DNA of 64,000 nucleotides from Lachnospiraceae bacterium UBA7093. Its GTDB lineage: Bacteria; Bacillota; Clostridia; Lachnospirales; Lachnospiraceae. Every line of letters starts with the position of its first letter. Position 1 is the first letter of the stretch. The DNA lies in contig DKYT01000004.1 of the NCBI GenBank assembly GCA_002492465.1, positions 62,001 to 126,000 on the forward strand, read 5' to 3'. Under the pieces are notes generated by a model, which made no database searches, was not told the origin of the DNA, and was given only the letters and a program-made list of their open reading frames with translations. Shown here piece by piece: positions 42,351 through 52,003 of this stretch. The position numbers and the translations under genes are program-made.

Positions 42351-44711
42351 ATGAACAAGAAGAAAACGGGAACCGGAGCATTTCTTACGCTGCCGGTGAT
42401 TCCTTTACGGGGAATGATAATTTTACCAACGGCGGTTATACATTTTGATGTAAGTAAAGAAAAATCAATGCAGGCGTTGGAATATGCCATGGCGAAGGAT
42501 GGCATGGTTTTTCTGGTAGCACAGCGGATGTCGGGGATGGAAGTTTCTGAAGTCAGCCATCTTCACAGAATCGGAACTATTTCGGTAATAAAACAGGTTA
42601 CCAGGCTTCCCAACCAGAGTATACGGGTGCTCGTGGAGGGAATGGACAGAGGCATCCTGCATGAGCTGAACGCAGAAAATACGAAGTTTCTGGAAGCAAA
42701 GCTGGAAAAAGCATGTGAGGAGGAAGAAGGATCGGGAAAGGGAAAAGTGGAGCAGGAGGCAATGCTCAGGCAGATCAGGGAGTACTATACAACCTTTGCA
42801 TCCTATTATCCAAAGCTTGATAAAAATGCTTTAAACCGATATGCGCAGATTTTTTTGCCCGGACGGCTGATCGATCAGATTACAACGAACCTTCCCATGA
42901 ATTTTATGAAAAAACAGCAGATTCTGGAGGCGGCGGATCTGAAGGAGCGCTATGAGATTCTGTGTGAGCATTTGCTGAACGAAATTGAGATCGCCAAGGC
43001 AAAGGAAGAATTGAACCGCAGTATAAAGGATCGAGTGGATAAACACCAGAAGGAATATCTGCTAAGGGAGCAGCTGCGCTATATTAAAGAGGAACTGGGG
43101 GAAAAGAACGGCTTTTCCGATATCGACCAGTTTTACGAGGCGGTTGAACGGCTGGAGGCATCTGAAGAAGTAAGAGAAAGAATTATGAAGGAGATTGCCC
43201 GCTTTAAAAATCTGGCGGCAGGCAGCTCTGAAAGCGCTGTGGAGAGGGTTTATATCGAAACCTTGCTGGAGCTTCCCTGGGACAGAGCTTCTGTGGATAA
43301 TGAAAGTATGAAGCGCGCCAAAGATGTGCTTGAAAAGGATCATTATGGTCTGGAGCAGGTGAAAGAACGCATTCTGGAGTTTTTAGCAGTGCGGTGCCTT
43401 ACAAGCAAAGGGGAAAGTCCCATTATCTGTCTGGTAGGACCGCCCGGAACAGGAAAAACCTCTATTGCCAAAAGTGTGGCAAGGGCGCTTGATAAGCAGT
43501 ATGTAAGGATCTGCCTGGGAGGTGTCAGGGATGAAGCGGAGATCAGAGGCCACCGCAAAACCTATGTAGGCGCCATGCCGGGGCGGATAGCGGCAGGCTT
43601 AAAACAGGCAGGGGTAAAAAATCCGTTGATGCTGCTGGATGAAATTGATAAGGTAAGCAATGATTATAAGGGCGATACCTTTTCGGCGCTTTTGGAGGTC
43701 CTGGACGGGGAACAGAATGTCCGTTTCAGGGATCACTATGTAGAGGTGCCCCTGGATTTATCAGAGGTACTTTTCATAGCCACGGCGAACACTACCCAGA
43801 CCATTCCCAGACCTTTGTTGGACCGGATGGAAGTCATCGAAGTAAACAGTTATACGGAGAATGAAAAATTTCATATTGCAAGGGAGCATCTTCTGGGAAA
43901 ACAGATGAAGAAAAACGGTATCACAAGAAAGATGCTGACCATACAGGACAGTGCCCTTAAGAATATCATCACCTATTATACCAAAGAGGCAGGGGTGAGG
44001 GAACTGGAGCGGAAGATCGGAGATATCTGCAGAAAAGCGGCAAAGGAAATCCTGGAGGCGAGAGAAGCGGGCGGCGAACAGGAAAAAATTAAGGTTGGCG
44101 CTTCCAACCTGGAGCAATATCTGGGAAAACGGAAGTACAGCCTGGACAAAGCGGACCGGGAGCCTCAGATTGGTATTGCGCGTGGGCTTGCCTGGACAAG
44201 CGTGGGCGGAGATACCCTTCAGATCGAAGTGAATATGATGCCCGGGAAGGGCGATATTGAGCTGACAGGGCAGATGGGCGATGTAATGAAGGAATCGGCG
44301 ATCATCGGCATGAGCTATGTGCGCTCCATTGGAGAGAAAAATCATATTCTGCCGGAAAGCTTTAAGGAGAATGATTTTCATCTGCATATTCCGGAAGGAG
44401 CGGTTCCAAAGGACGGACCTTCCGCCGGTATCACCATGGCGACAGCGCTTTTCTCGGCGCTTACATGCCGAAAGGTGCGGAGCGATCTTGCCATGACGGG
44501 GGAAATCACCCTGCGGGGCAGAGTGCTTCCCGTAGGAGGGCTTAAGGAAAAGATACTGGCGGCAAAAATGGCAGGCATTAAGGAAGTGCTGGTGCCCGGG
44601 AAAAATAAAAAAGATGTAGAGGAAATTTCCCAGGAGATCAAAGAGGGACTTACAATTACATATGTAACAGATATGAAGGAAGTTTTAAAGCATGCGCTGT
44701 TACAGGCATGA
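42351..44711 (+). CDS. lon: ATP-dependent protease Lon
   Basis: A 786-residue protein. The N-terminal substrate domain (LPVIPLRGMIILP) is followed by the AAA+ core with VGPPGTGKTSIA near residue 363 and LLDEIDK, and by the C-terminal protease domain with the Ser691-Lys734 dyad (KDGPSAGITMA; GGLKEKILAAK). It degrades misfolded and regulatory proteins. Its stop overlaps the engB start (ATGA at 44708). Confidence 0.97.
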   Translation: MNKKKTGTGAFLTLPVIPLRGMIILPTAVIHFDVSKEKSMQALEYAMAKDGMVFLVAQRMSGMEVSEVSHLHRIGTISVIKQVTRLPNQSIRVLVEGMDRGILHELNAENTKFLEAKLEKACEEEEGSGKGKVEQEAMLRQIREYYTTFASYYPKLDKNALNRYAQIFLPGRLIDQITTNLPMNFMKKQQILEAADLKERYEILCEHLLNEIEIAKAKEELNRSIKDRVDKHQKEYLLREQLRYIKEELGEKNGFSDIDQFYEAVERLEASEEVRERIMKEIARFKNLAAGSSESAVERVYIETLLELPWDRASVDNESMKRAKDVLEKDHYGLEQVKERILEFLAVRCLTSKGESPIICLVGPPGTGKTSIAKSVARALDKQYVRICLGGVRDEAEIRGHRKTYVGAMPGRIAAGLKQAGVKNPLMLLDEIDKVSNDYKGDTFSALLEVLDGEQNVRFRDHYVEVPLDLSEVLFIATANTTQTIPRPLLDRMEVIEVNSYTENEKFHIAREHLLGKQMKKNGITRKMLTIQDSALKNIITYYTKEAGVRELERKIGDICRKAAKEILEAREAGGEQEKIKVGASNLEQYLGKRKYSLDKADREPQIGIARGLAWTSVGGDTLQIEVNMMPGKGDIELTGQMGDVMKESAIIGMSYVRSIGEKNHILPESFKENDFHLHIPEGAVPKDGPSAGITMATALFSALTCRKVRSDLAMTGEITLRGRVLPVGGLKEKILAAKMAGIKEVLVPGKNKKDVEEISQEIKEGLTITYVTDMKEVLKHALLQA

Positions 44712-45334
44712 GAATGAGAGGAAAAATGGTAATCAGGAATGTAAACCTTGAGACGGTGTGCGGCATCACCAGTAAGCTGCCTGAAAATACCCATATGGAA
44801 TTTGCTTTTGCAGGAAAAAGCAACGTGGGGAAATCCTCCTTGATTAACGGGCTTATGAACCGGAAGGCGCTTGCAAGAACCAGCGCCCAGCCGGGCAAGA
44901 CTCAGACCATTAATTATTATAATATCAACGATCAACTGTACTTTGTGGATCTGCCGGGGTACGGATATGCCAAAGTGAATGAAGAGGAAAAGGCGAAGTG
45001 GGGGAAGATGGTTGAAAATTATCTGCACACTTCAAAACAGTTAAAGGCAGTGTTTTTATTGATCGATATTCGCCATGAGCCCTCAGGAAACGATAAAATG
45101 ATGTACAAATGGATTTTAGCCCAGGGATTTGCGCCGATTATCATAGCCACCAAGCTGGATAAAATTAATAGAAGTCAGGTGCAAAAGCACGTTAAGATGA
45201 TCAGAGAAGGACTTCAAGTGGTAAAAAATACAACCGTTATTCCCTACTCCGCGCAGACAAAGCAGGGGAGGGAGGAGATTTATGAGTTGTTGGATTATTA
45301 TTTGGAGGAACCGGATCCTGTTGACTGGGCATAG
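44708..45334 (+). CDS. engB: Ribosome biogenesis GTPase YsxC/EngB
   Basis: A 208-residue TRAFAC GTPase. G1 is AGKSNVGKSS, G2 includes the Thr in GKTQTINYY, G3 is DLPGYGYAK and G4 is ATKLDKI. It is needed for large ribosomal subunit assembly. The ATG at 44708 gives the overlap with lon; ATG 44726 is a plausible shorter start. It ends the classic tig-clpP-clpX-lon-engB run. Confidence 0.94.
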   Translation: MRMRGKMVIRNVNLETVCGITSKLPENTHMEFAFAGKSNVGKSSLINGLMNRKALARTSAQPGKTQTINYYNINDQLYFVDLPGYGYAKVNEEEKAKWGKMVENYLHTSKQLKAVFLLIDIRHEPSGNDKMMYKWILAQGFAPIIIATKLDKINRSQVQKHVKMIREGLQVVKNTTVIPYSAQTKQGREEIYELLDYYLEEPDPVDWA

Positions 45335-45348
45335 GAGAAAGAGCGTAT

Positions 45349-46593
45349 ATGAATGGCATGGGAAATAAAACAACATATTTGAAGGTACTTGTAAATTTGG
45401 GAATTATGCTTGTGCTGCTGCTGTTTTTCATTTTTATAGTCCCCAAAATTATTTTGTACTTTATGCCTTTTGTGGTTGGGTGGATTATTGCGCTGATTGC
45501 CGGCCCGCTGGTTCGTTTTTTTGAAAAGACATTGAAAGTGAAGCGAAAAGCGGGTACAGCGTTTGTAATTATCTCGGTGATTGCGCTGGTAATTCTTGCG
45601 GGTTATCTTGTGGGAGCAAGAGTGGCAAAGGAACTGGGGGATTTTATAGGAGCGCTGCCGGAAATGTGGGAAAATACCCAGAAAGATTTTGCGGAGATTG
45701 GAGGAAAGCTGGAGTTAGCAAGCAAATATCTTCCGGAGCAGGTGCAGACCACCTTTAAGGATGTAATGGCAAACATAGGAGAATATTTAGGGGAATTCTT
45801 CGGAGGCTTGAGTACTCCTACAATTGAGGCGCTGGGACGGTTTGCCAAAAATCTTCCTGCCATTATCATAGGTGTGATCATGTGTCTTCTGTCCGCATAC
45901 TTTTTTGTGGCGGAGAAGGACTATTTGTCCAATCTCCTGTCCAAGGCGGTGCCCAACGCCATCGTGGAGCGCTGGAGGCTGGTGAAGAGAGGATTTAAGC
46001 ATGCTGTGGGCGGTTATTTTAAGGCACAGCTGAAAATTGAATTATGGATGTATCTGCTTTTGGGAATCGGTTTTACCATTTTAAGGGTGAGATATGCCTT
46101 TTTGATTGCCATTGCGGTCGCCTTTCTGGATCTGCTTCCTTTTTTTGGAACGGGAACAGTCCTTATTCCATGGGCGATCGTTAAATTTTTAAGCGGTGAT
46201 TATAAAATGGTGATCGGACTGCTGATTATATGGGGCGTAGGGCAGCTTGCAAGACAGCTGATCCAGCCGAAGATCGTGGGAGAGTCGGTAGGACTTTCTC
46301 CTGTTCCCACTTTATTTCTGCTGTTTATCGGATTTAAGGCAGGGGGCGTCGTGGGAATGATCATTGCGGTGCCGATCGGCATTATCGTGCTGAATATGTA
46401 TGAGGAAGGGGTTTTTGATACTACCCTGGACAGCCTTAAGATCCTGTATGCAAGCATCAGTAATTTCAGACATTTGAATGAAGAGGATATGGAAGCGGTG
46501 AAAATTTACCGGGAGGAAGAAAAAAAACGGATTGAGGCAAAGAAAAGAAAGCAGGAGGCTGTTGAAAAGAAAAATGAAGGTCACAGTTTATAA
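45349..46593 (+). CDS. AI-2E family transporter / YtvI-like membrane protein
   Basis: A 414-residue membrane protein with about seven to eight helices. The AI-2E/PerM core is clear: ILFFGxG-like FLDLLPFFGTGTVLIPWA, QLIQPKIVGESVGLSP and MIIAVPIGIIVLNMY. YtvI is the sporulation-linked member in Bacilli. The function could be a peptide, ion or signal export route. The C-terminus ends in a long charged tail. It overlaps the following dehydrogenase gene by 20 bases. Confidence 0.82.
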   Translation: MNGMGNKTTYLKVLVNLGIMLVLLLFFIFIVPKIILYFMPFVVGWIIALIAGPLVRFFEKTLKVKRKAGTAFVIISVIALVILAGYLVGARVAKELGDFIGALPEMWENTQKDFAEIGGKLELASKYLPEQVQTTFKDVMANIGEYLGEFFGGLSTPTIEALGRFAKNLPAIIIGVIMCLLSAYFFVAEKDYLSNLLSKAVPNAIVERWRLVKRGFKHAVGGYFKAQLKIELWMYLLLGIGFTILRVRYAFLIAIAVAFLDLLPFFGTGTVLIPWAIVKFLSGDYKMVIGLLIIWGVGQLARQLIQPKIVGESVGLSPVPTLFLLFIGFKAGGVVGMIIAVPIGIIVLNMYEEGVFDTTLDSLKILYASISNFRHLNEEDMEAVKIYREEEKKRIEAKKRKQEAVEKKNEGHSL

Positions 46594-47560
46594 TTGCAGA
46601 GAATTTGACGAAAAAGAGCTGTTTGAGAAATACGGAAGGGAGTTGGGGATAGAGCTTGTTTTATGTCCGGATGCGCCGAATCGGGAAAATGCGGTTCTTG
46701 CAAAAGGAAGCCAATGCATCGATATTCTTACTTCCAAAATGCCTGAAGAACTGCTTAAGGTGTTTGCCGGTTATGGCGTTGCGTACATCACCACCAGAAC
46801 CATAGGGTATGATCATATTGACGTGAAAGCGGCGAAGGCGCTGGGAATGACGGTGGCAAACGCCCCTTACGGTCCCTGCGGCGTAGCGGACTATACGGTT
46901 ATGCTGATTCTTATGACCATTCGAAAGATGAAACGCATTTTAGAGCGCACCAATATACAGGATTACACCCTTAAGGGGATTCAGGGAAGAGAATTGAAGG
47001 ATCTGACGGTGGGCGTGATCGGAACGGGAAGGATTGGAAGAACCGTTCTGAAAAATCTTTCCGGGTTTGGGTGCCGACTGCTTGCACATGACTTGTATGA
47101 AAATCAGGAGGTGAAGGAGGCAGGAGTGCCTTATGTGACTTTAGAGGAGCTGTGGCGGCAGGCGGATGTAATCAGTCTCCATGCACCCCTTACAGATGAA
47201 AACTATCATATGATCGATGCGAAGGCGATCTCTCAAATGAGAGACGGCGTGATGATTATCAATACCGCAAGAGGCGGGCTGATCGATTCGGAGGCGCTTA
47301 TTTCGGGAATTGAAAGTGGAAAAATCGGCGGTGCAGGACTGGATGTGGTAGAAAATGAATTTGGACTGTATTATTATGACCACAAATCAGATATACTGAA
47401 TAACAAAGAGCTGGCAATTTTAAGGGGATTTCCCAATGTGACGGTAAGCCATCATATGGCTTTTTATACGGATGACTGTGTGGAGACGGTAGTCAGAGAT
47501 TCCTTATTGGGCTGCCGGTATTTTGCAGAGGGAAAAGAGAACCCCTGGGAGGTTAATTAA
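46574..47560 (+). CDS. D-2-hydroxyacid dehydrogenase (D-lactate dehydrogenase-like)
   Basis: A 328-residue protein. The ATG at 46574 gives the N-terminus MKVTVYNCREFDE; the frame is open 42 bases earlier. NAD-binding GVIGTGRIGRTVLKN, then HAPLTDENYHMI, NTARGGLID (substrate Arg), ENE (Glu) and SHHMAFYTDD (catalytic His) complete the active site. It reduces pyruvate or another 2-oxo acid with NADH. VanH-type or fermentative D-LDH are both possible; no other van genes are nearby. Confidence 0.88.
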   Translation: MKVTVYNCREFDEKELFEKYGRELGIELVLCPDAPNRENAVLAKGSQCIDILTSKMPEELLKVFAGYGVAYITTRTIGYDHIDVKAAKALGMTVANAPYGPCGVADYTVMLILMTIRKMKRILERTNIQDYTLKGIQGRELKDLTVGVIGTGRIGRTVLKNLSGFGCRLLAHDLYENQEVKEAGVPYVTLEELWRQADVISLHAPLTDENYHMIDAKAISQMRDGVMIINTARGGLIDSEALISGIESGKIGGAGLDVVENEFGLYYYDHKSDILNNKELAILRGFPNVTVSHHMAFYTDDCVETVVRDSLLGCRYFAEGKENPWEVN

Positions 47561-48328
47561 TTGCGCAATTTTAAGATGATCCTGCAATATGAAGGAACCA
47601 GATATCAGGGCTGGCAGAGGCAGGAGAGCACAGATAATACCATTCAGGGGAAGCTGGAGGCGCTTCTTACGAAGATGACCGGTCAAAAAACAGAGGTACA
47701 GGGATCCGGCAGGACCGATGCCGGGGTACATGCCATGGGACAGGTGGCAAATTTTCATTCAGATGTGGCAATGGACGCCCGGGAGATCATGGAATACATG
47801 AACGTTTATCTTCCCGAGGATATTGCAGTGATAGCATTGGAGGAGGCGCCCGAACGGTTTCACAGCAGACTGAATGCCAAAGGGAAGACTTACTGCTACC
47901 GTGTGGTCAACGATTCTGTTCCTCGTGTCTTTGATCGAAAGTATGTACATGTGGTAAAGGAACAACTGGATGTGGAGGCGATGGAAAGAGCGGCGGCATA
48001 TCTGCAGGGAACCCATGATTTTAAAGCTTTTACTTCCAACAGGAAAAGTAAGAAATCTACCATTCGGACGCTGGATGCAATCCGGATTGAAAGGACAGCG
48101 AGCGTATCCATGGGAATGCAGAATGGGGAGGATGAGATTCGTTTTTGGTATAGCGGCAATGGCTTTTTATATCACATGGTGAGAATTATCACAGGAACAT
48201 TGTTGGAGGTGGGAAGGCATAAGAGGAACCCTGAAGAAATTGCAGAGATACTGGCTGGCGGATGCAGAGAAGCTGCCGGCGAGCTTGCCCCTGCAAAAGG
48301 ACTTACTTTAATGGAGGTTCGCTATTAG
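47561..48328 (+). CDS. truA: tRNA pseudouridine synthase A
   Basis: A 255-residue protein with a TTG start at 47561, placed by GGGAGG 8 bases upstream and directly after the dehydrogenase stop. Catalytic Asp53 is in GSGRTDAGVHAMG, and FSGN-like YSGNGFLYHMVRI follows. It makes pseudouridine at positions 38-40 of tRNA anticodon stems. Confidence 0.93.
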   Translation: MRNFKMILQYEGTRYQGWQRQESTDNTIQGKLEALLTKMTGQKTEVQGSGRTDAGVHAMGQVANFHSDVAMDAREIMEYMNVYLPEDIAVIALEEAPERFHSRLNAKGKTYCYRVVNDSVPRVFDRKYVHVVKEQLDVEAMERAAAYLQGTHDFKAFTSNRKSKKSTIRTLDAIRIERTASVSMGMQNGEDEIRFWYSGNGFLYHMVRIITGTLLEVGRHKRNPEEIAEILAGGCREAAGELAPAKGLTLMEVRY

Positions 48329-48822
48329 TGAAGAACGGACAATTTCAACGGAAATATGTCAGAATTATTTTTTTGATTTATTTATTAATTGTAATTAAGG
48401 TGATTATTTTCAAGTATCCTTTAGAGCAGCTAAGGCAGATCGCGGCAACCTGGGAAAAGGGCGTGATTCTGGAGGGGCTTGATACTGCGAATTTTACGTT
48501 GTTTAAAACCATACGTATGTATATAGATTATTCTTATATGCTGAATAGTTTTGAAAATCTGGTGGGGAATGTGGTGGTATTCATTCCTTTTGGGTTTTTA
48601 TTACCCTATGTTTTGCGCTGGGCAAAGAATTTTTTCGTTATGCTGCTGAATGCGTTTTTATTTGTGCTGGGAATAGAAGTTTTTCAGCTTTTCAGCGCTT
48701 TTGGCGCGTTCGATGTGGACGATATTCTTCTGAACTGCTTTGGAGCAACGCTTGGTTACATCGTTTATTTGATTTATGAAACTATCAAAAAGCGGTGTCA
48801 AAATAAAGAAAGGAAGGGTTAG
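48328..48822 (+). CDS. VanZ-like family membrane protein
   Basis: A 164-residue protein starting at GTG 48328, whose first base is the last base of the truA stop; GGAGG lies 10 bases upstream. Four helices are expected. The VanZ core is visible: NLVGNVVVFIPFGFLLPY and EVFQLFSAFGAFDVDDILLNCFGATLGY. VanZ homologues are widespread and their role is not well defined; teicoplanin resistance is only one case. No glycopeptide-resistance context. Confidence 0.85.
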   Translation: MKNGQFQRKYVRIIFLIYLLIVIKVIIFKYPLEQLRQIAATWEKGVILEGLDTANFTLFKTIRMYIDYSYMLNSFENLVGNVVVFIPFGFLLPYVLRWAKNFFVMLLNAFLFVLGIEVFQLFSAFGAFDVDDILLNCFGATLGYIVYLIYETIKKRCQNKERKG

Positions 48823-48828
48823 GTTGGT

Positions 48829-49419
48829 ATGGCAGATTTTTTGAAGGGATTAAAGGCGAATTACACAATATCGGCGGTATTATGCGCGTTGCTGGGGCTT
48901 GTGCTGGTGATCTGGCCGGGAACCACCAGTCAGATCATCTGTATGCTGCTTGGGGGTGTGCTGCTGGCGTACGGCATGATTCAGATTGCCATTTATCTGT
49001 TTAACAGGGAAAGAACGATTATCTCCCAGGGAATGATGCTTCTTGGTATTGTATTTGCAGTGGTAGGGCTTTGGATTCTTTTGAAGCCGGAAATGATCAT
49101 CATGGCGGTGCCGGTTATTGTAGGGGTGCTGATCGTGATACATGGGGTGCATAATATTGTGCAGGCGATTGCCTTGAAAAAGGATGGGTACGAAAACTGG
49201 TGGGTTGCTTTTCTGCTGGGCGTTTTCACGGTGCTTTTTGGCGGTGTCCTGATTTACAATCCTTTTGAGGCAGTAGAACTGGTGGTGAGGATTATCGGTA
49301 TCTTTTTGATTTACGATGGGGTGTCTGACATTTGGATTTTATCCAGGGTATTTAAGGTGAAAAGGGACAAAGAGAGAATTATAGACGCCCAGTTTGTGGA
49401 TCTTGACGAGGAAGATTAG
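48829..49419 (+). CDS. DUF308 / HdeD-like membrane protein
   Basis: A 196-residue membrane protein with six hydrophobic segments in pairs, the pattern of DUF308 (HdeD) (LCALLGLVLVIWPG, LLGGVLLAYGMIQI, LLGVFTVLFGGVLIYNPF, IIGIFLIYDGVSDI). A charged C-terminal tail ends in DAQFVDLDEED. Some relatives take part in acid stress; here function is unknown. Confidence 0.82.
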   Translation: MADFLKGLKANYTISAVLCALLGLVLVIWPGTTSQIICMLLGGVLLAYGMIQIAIYLFNRERTIISQGMMLLGIVFAVVGLWILLKPEMIIMAVPVIVGVLIVIHGVHNIVQAIALKKDGYENWWVAFLLGVFTVLFGGVLIYNPFEAVELVVRIIGIFLIYDGVSDIWILSRVFKVKRDKERIIDAQFVDLDEED

Positions 49420-49444
49420 AAGAAAGGGACAAGAAGGAGGAAAT

Positions 49445-51073
49445 ATGAGCGAGCATAATTGGTGGAAAAACGCTGTAATTTATCAAATATATCCACGCAG
49501 TTTTTCGGACAGCAACAAGGACGGCATAGGAGATCTGCAGGGTATTATTTCCAAGTTGGACTATCTGGAGAACCTGGGGGTCGGGGCGCTCTGGCTTTCT
49601 CCGGTGTGCCGGTCGCCCCAGGATGATAATGGATATGATATTTCGGATTATCAGGATATTGACCCCATGTTTGGAACCCTGGGAGATATGGAAAACCTGA
49701 TAGAGGAGGCAAAGAAGCGTCATATTCGGATTATACTGGATCTGGTGCTAAACCACTCTTCGGATGAGCATTACTGGTTTCAGGAAGCAAAAAAAAGCAG
49801 GGAAAATCCCTATCATGATTTTTATGTGTGGCGGGACGGTGTAGAGGGAACACCGCCAAACCAGATGCGCGCCGCCTTTGGAGGCTCGGCATGGGAATGG
49901 GTTCCCCAGGTGCAGCAGTATTATTTTCACCAGTTTTCCGTAAAGCAGCCTGATTTGAATTGGGAAAATGACAGGGTGCGCAGGGAAATATACGATATGA
50001 TCCGCTGGTGGGTCAAAAAAGGAATAGGGGGCTTTCGGCTGGACGTGATCGACCAGATCGCCAAGGAGCCGGATCAGGGCATTACCGTTAACGGACCAAA
50101 GCTCCATGAGTTTTTAAGGGAGCTTAGCAGGGAGACCTTTCAGGAAGGGGAACTGGTTACGGTAGGAGAGACCTGGGGCGCTACAACAGAGCTGGCAAAG
50201 TGCTACAGTAACCCGGATCACAGCGAGCTTTCTATGGTTTTTCAGTTTGAGCATATATGCCTGGATCAGATGGAGGGAAAGGAAAAATGGGATTTGGCGC
50301 CTTTACCCTTCCTGAAATTGAAAGAGGTGTTAAGCCGCTGGCAGCGGGAACTTTACGGTAAGGGCTGGAACAGTTTATTCTGGGATAACCATGATCTGCC
50401 GCGGATCGTTTCACGCTGGGGAAACGACGGAGCGTATCGGGTGGAATCAGCTAAAATGCTTGCCATCCTGCTTCATGGAATGCAGGGAACTCCCTATATT
50501 TATCAGGGGGAAGAACTTGGCATGACTAATATACGCTATGAAATAGAGGATTACCGTGACATTGAAACATTGAATATGTATAGGGAACGTCTGGAAAAAG
50601 GCTATGGAAAAGAGGAGGTTATGGCTTCTATTTACGCCAAAAGCCGTGATAATGCAAGGACGCCTATGCAGTGGAACGATGGAGAAAATGCAGGGTTTAC
50701 AGAGGGAAAGCCATGGATGAAGGTAAATCCCAACTATAAAGAGATCAATGCGGAAAGCCAGGTAAAAGATGAGGATTCTGTTTTTAGCTGTTACAGAAAG
50801 CTGATCCGGCTGCGCAAGGAATATCCGGTGTTTGTGGATGGCTGCTTTGAGCTGCTGTTGGAAAAGGATGAAAATGTATTCGCTTATACCAGAACAAACC
50901 AGGATTCTCAGCTTCTGGTGATCTGCAATTTTTATGACCAGACATTGGAGTACCCTCTGGAACAGCCGGATTCTTCCATGAGGCTGCTGATTGGCAATTA
51001 TAAAGACGCAGATCAGACGAGGATGCTGCGTCCCTATGAGGCGAGGATGTATTTCGTGGAAAAGAAGAAATAA
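49445..51073 (+). CDS. GH13 alpha-glucosidase, oligo-1,6-glucosidase type
   Basis: A 542-residue protein. The ATG at 49445 follows AAGGAGG; an earlier in-frame start has no site. GH13 catalytic residues are Asp200 in GGFRLDVID, Glu242 in TVGETW and Asp317 in WDNHDLPR. A Val directly after Asp200, as in Bacillus oligo-1,6-glucosidases, suggests alpha-1,6 specificity. It hydrolyses isomaltose-type oligosaccharides in the cytosol and complements malQ and GH31. It ends 3 bp from a convergent MerR gene with no terminator between. Confidence 0.9.
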   Translation: MSEHNWWKNAVIYQIYPRSFSDSNKDGIGDLQGIISKLDYLENLGVGALWLSPVCRSPQDDNGYDISDYQDIDPMFGTLGDMENLIEEAKKRHIRIILDLVLNHSSDEHYWFQEAKKSRENPYHDFYVWRDGVEGTPPNQMRAAFGGSAWEWVPQVQQYYFHQFSVKQPDLNWENDRVRREIYDMIRWWVKKGIGGFRLDVIDQIAKEPDQGITVNGPKLHEFLRELSRETFQEGELVTVGETWGATTELAKCYSNPDHSELSMVFQFEHICLDQMEGKEKWDLAPLPFLKLKEVLSRWQRELYGKGWNSLFWDNHDLPRIVSRWGNDGAYRVESAKMLAILLHGMQGTPYIYQGEELGMTNIRYEIEDYRDIETLNMYRERLEKGYGKEEVMASIYAKSRDNARTPMQWNDGENAGFTEGKPWMKVNPNYKEINAESQVKDEDSVFSCYRKLIRLRKEYPVFVDGCFELLLEKDENVFAYTRTNQDSQLLVICNFYDQTLEYPLEQPDSSMRLLIGNYKDADQTRMLRPYEARMYFVEKKK

Positions 51074-51076
51074 GCT

Positions 51077-51769
51077 TTATAGGTCAGATTGATCAGGATA
51101 CTGAGCTGTCAGCATTTGGCTGGCAGCTTCAGACTGCATACAGTATTGGGCATAGGCAGGGCTTAAGCGTTTCATGGCAGGGATAAAAGTATCGTAATAT
51201 CCAGTGGAATGAAAGAAGTCCCTCATCGTGACCTTGAGTCTGTAGGCAGGAGAATTCTTATATCCCTGAGACTGCATGTAATGATAAAAGTAGTCCAGCG
51301 TATCTTTGTTTTCAGATAAAAAGCGTTCCGGGGAGGCAATGGATTGCAGTACGTTTTGCTGCATCTTCTTAATCTGCTCCAGGGTTACATCTCCTAAGGT
51401 TTCATCCACGTACGCCTGAAGTTCCGCAGAAAAATGCATGACAGGCATGTTGTCCAGAAAATCTAAAATAGTCGTATAGGCTTCCTGCTGCTCTTTTTTC
51501 TTTTCTTCTCTTTGAATCTGTAATTCTTTTCGCAAGGGCATTTCTTTCAGTATGGATCCGGAGGGATCTTCCAGGATGGAGCGGATTTCCTCGATGCTGA
51601 GATCCAGTTTCCTGAAAACCGATATTTTCTTTAAAATTTCTATATGCTCTTCACCAAAATCCCGATATCCGTTTTCCAATACGTCAGGATGAAGTAAGTC
51701 CTGTTCAATATAGTATTCAATTGCTTTTTTGGTTAAAGCTGTCTGTTTCGCCGCTTCGTTGATTAACAT
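51077..51769 (-). CDS. MerR-family transcriptional regulator, divergent from the exosortase locus
   Basis: A 230-residue minus-strand protein. The N-terminal MerR winged helix is clear (LINEAAKQTALTKKAIEYYI, then YRDFGEEHIEILKKISVFRKLDLSIEEIRSIL). Residues about 85-110 form a coiled coil and the rest (115-230) is a helical effector domain of unknown type (no Cys-rich metal site). Its start faces the VIT/vWA gene across a 234-bp intergenic region that contains three 22-bp repeats, so it is the best candidate regulator of that locus. Confidence 0.85.
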   Translation of the reverse strand: MLINEAAKQTALTKKAIEYYIEQDLLHPDVLENGYRDFGEEHIEILKKISVFRKLDLSIEEIRSILEDPSGSILKEMPLRKELQIQREEKKKEQQEAYTTILDFLDNMPVMHFSAELQAYVDETLGDVTLEQIKKMQQNVLQSIASPERFLSENKDTLDYFYHYMQSQGYKNSPAYRLKVTMRDFFHSTGYYDTFIPAMKRLSPAYAQYCMQSEAASQMLTAQYPDQSDL

Positions 51770-51880
51770 CTGTGCCTCCTATAGATTGCTTTTTCATGTT
51801 CCAAAATAATTGTAAGCCATTACCCAGGGGGCTGGTCAAGGAAATAAATAGGCATTTGTCAATAGGAAAATAAGAAAATG

Positions 51881-51946
51881 ATACAACTTTGATGCAAAAA
51901 TTATGCCTCTTTGATGCAAAAAAGATGCAACTTTGATGGCTTGATG
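51881..51946 (+). repeat. Three tandem 22-bp repeats in the MerR / VIT-vWA intergenic region
   Basis: CTTTGATG occurs at 51887, 51909 and 51931, exactly 22 bp apart, each inside a related 22-bp unit (51881-51902, 51903-51924, 51925-51946) with ATGCAA before and GCAAAAA after the core in two of the three. A spacing of two DNA turns puts the sites on one face, as expected for a regulator operator. TAAGCGCTTA (51961-51970) is a separate 10-bp palindrome just downstream. Confidence 0.7.
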
Positions 51947-52003
51947 CTGTACTGTAAAGATAAGCGCTTACCGTTCATATTATCTCAGAAAGGAACCGGA
52001 TTC

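Noticed and set aside
45349..46593. AI-2 quorum-sensing export role for the AI-2E family gene
   Set aside because: The family name alone does not show AI-2 transport, and no luxS or lsr genes are in the window.
48328..48822. Glycopeptide resistance cluster (VanZ-like next to a VanH-like dehydrogenase)
   Set aside because: No vanA-type ligase, vanX or vanRS genes are present and the two genes are separated by truA.
51881..51946. Possible CRISPR array from the 22-bp repeats
   Set aside because: The units are directly adjacent with no spacers, only three copies, and no cas genes nearby.
51911..52003. N-terminal extension of the VIT/vWA gene
   Set aside because: It would place the 22-bp repeats inside coding sequence and bury the signal peptide; ATG 52004 is better.
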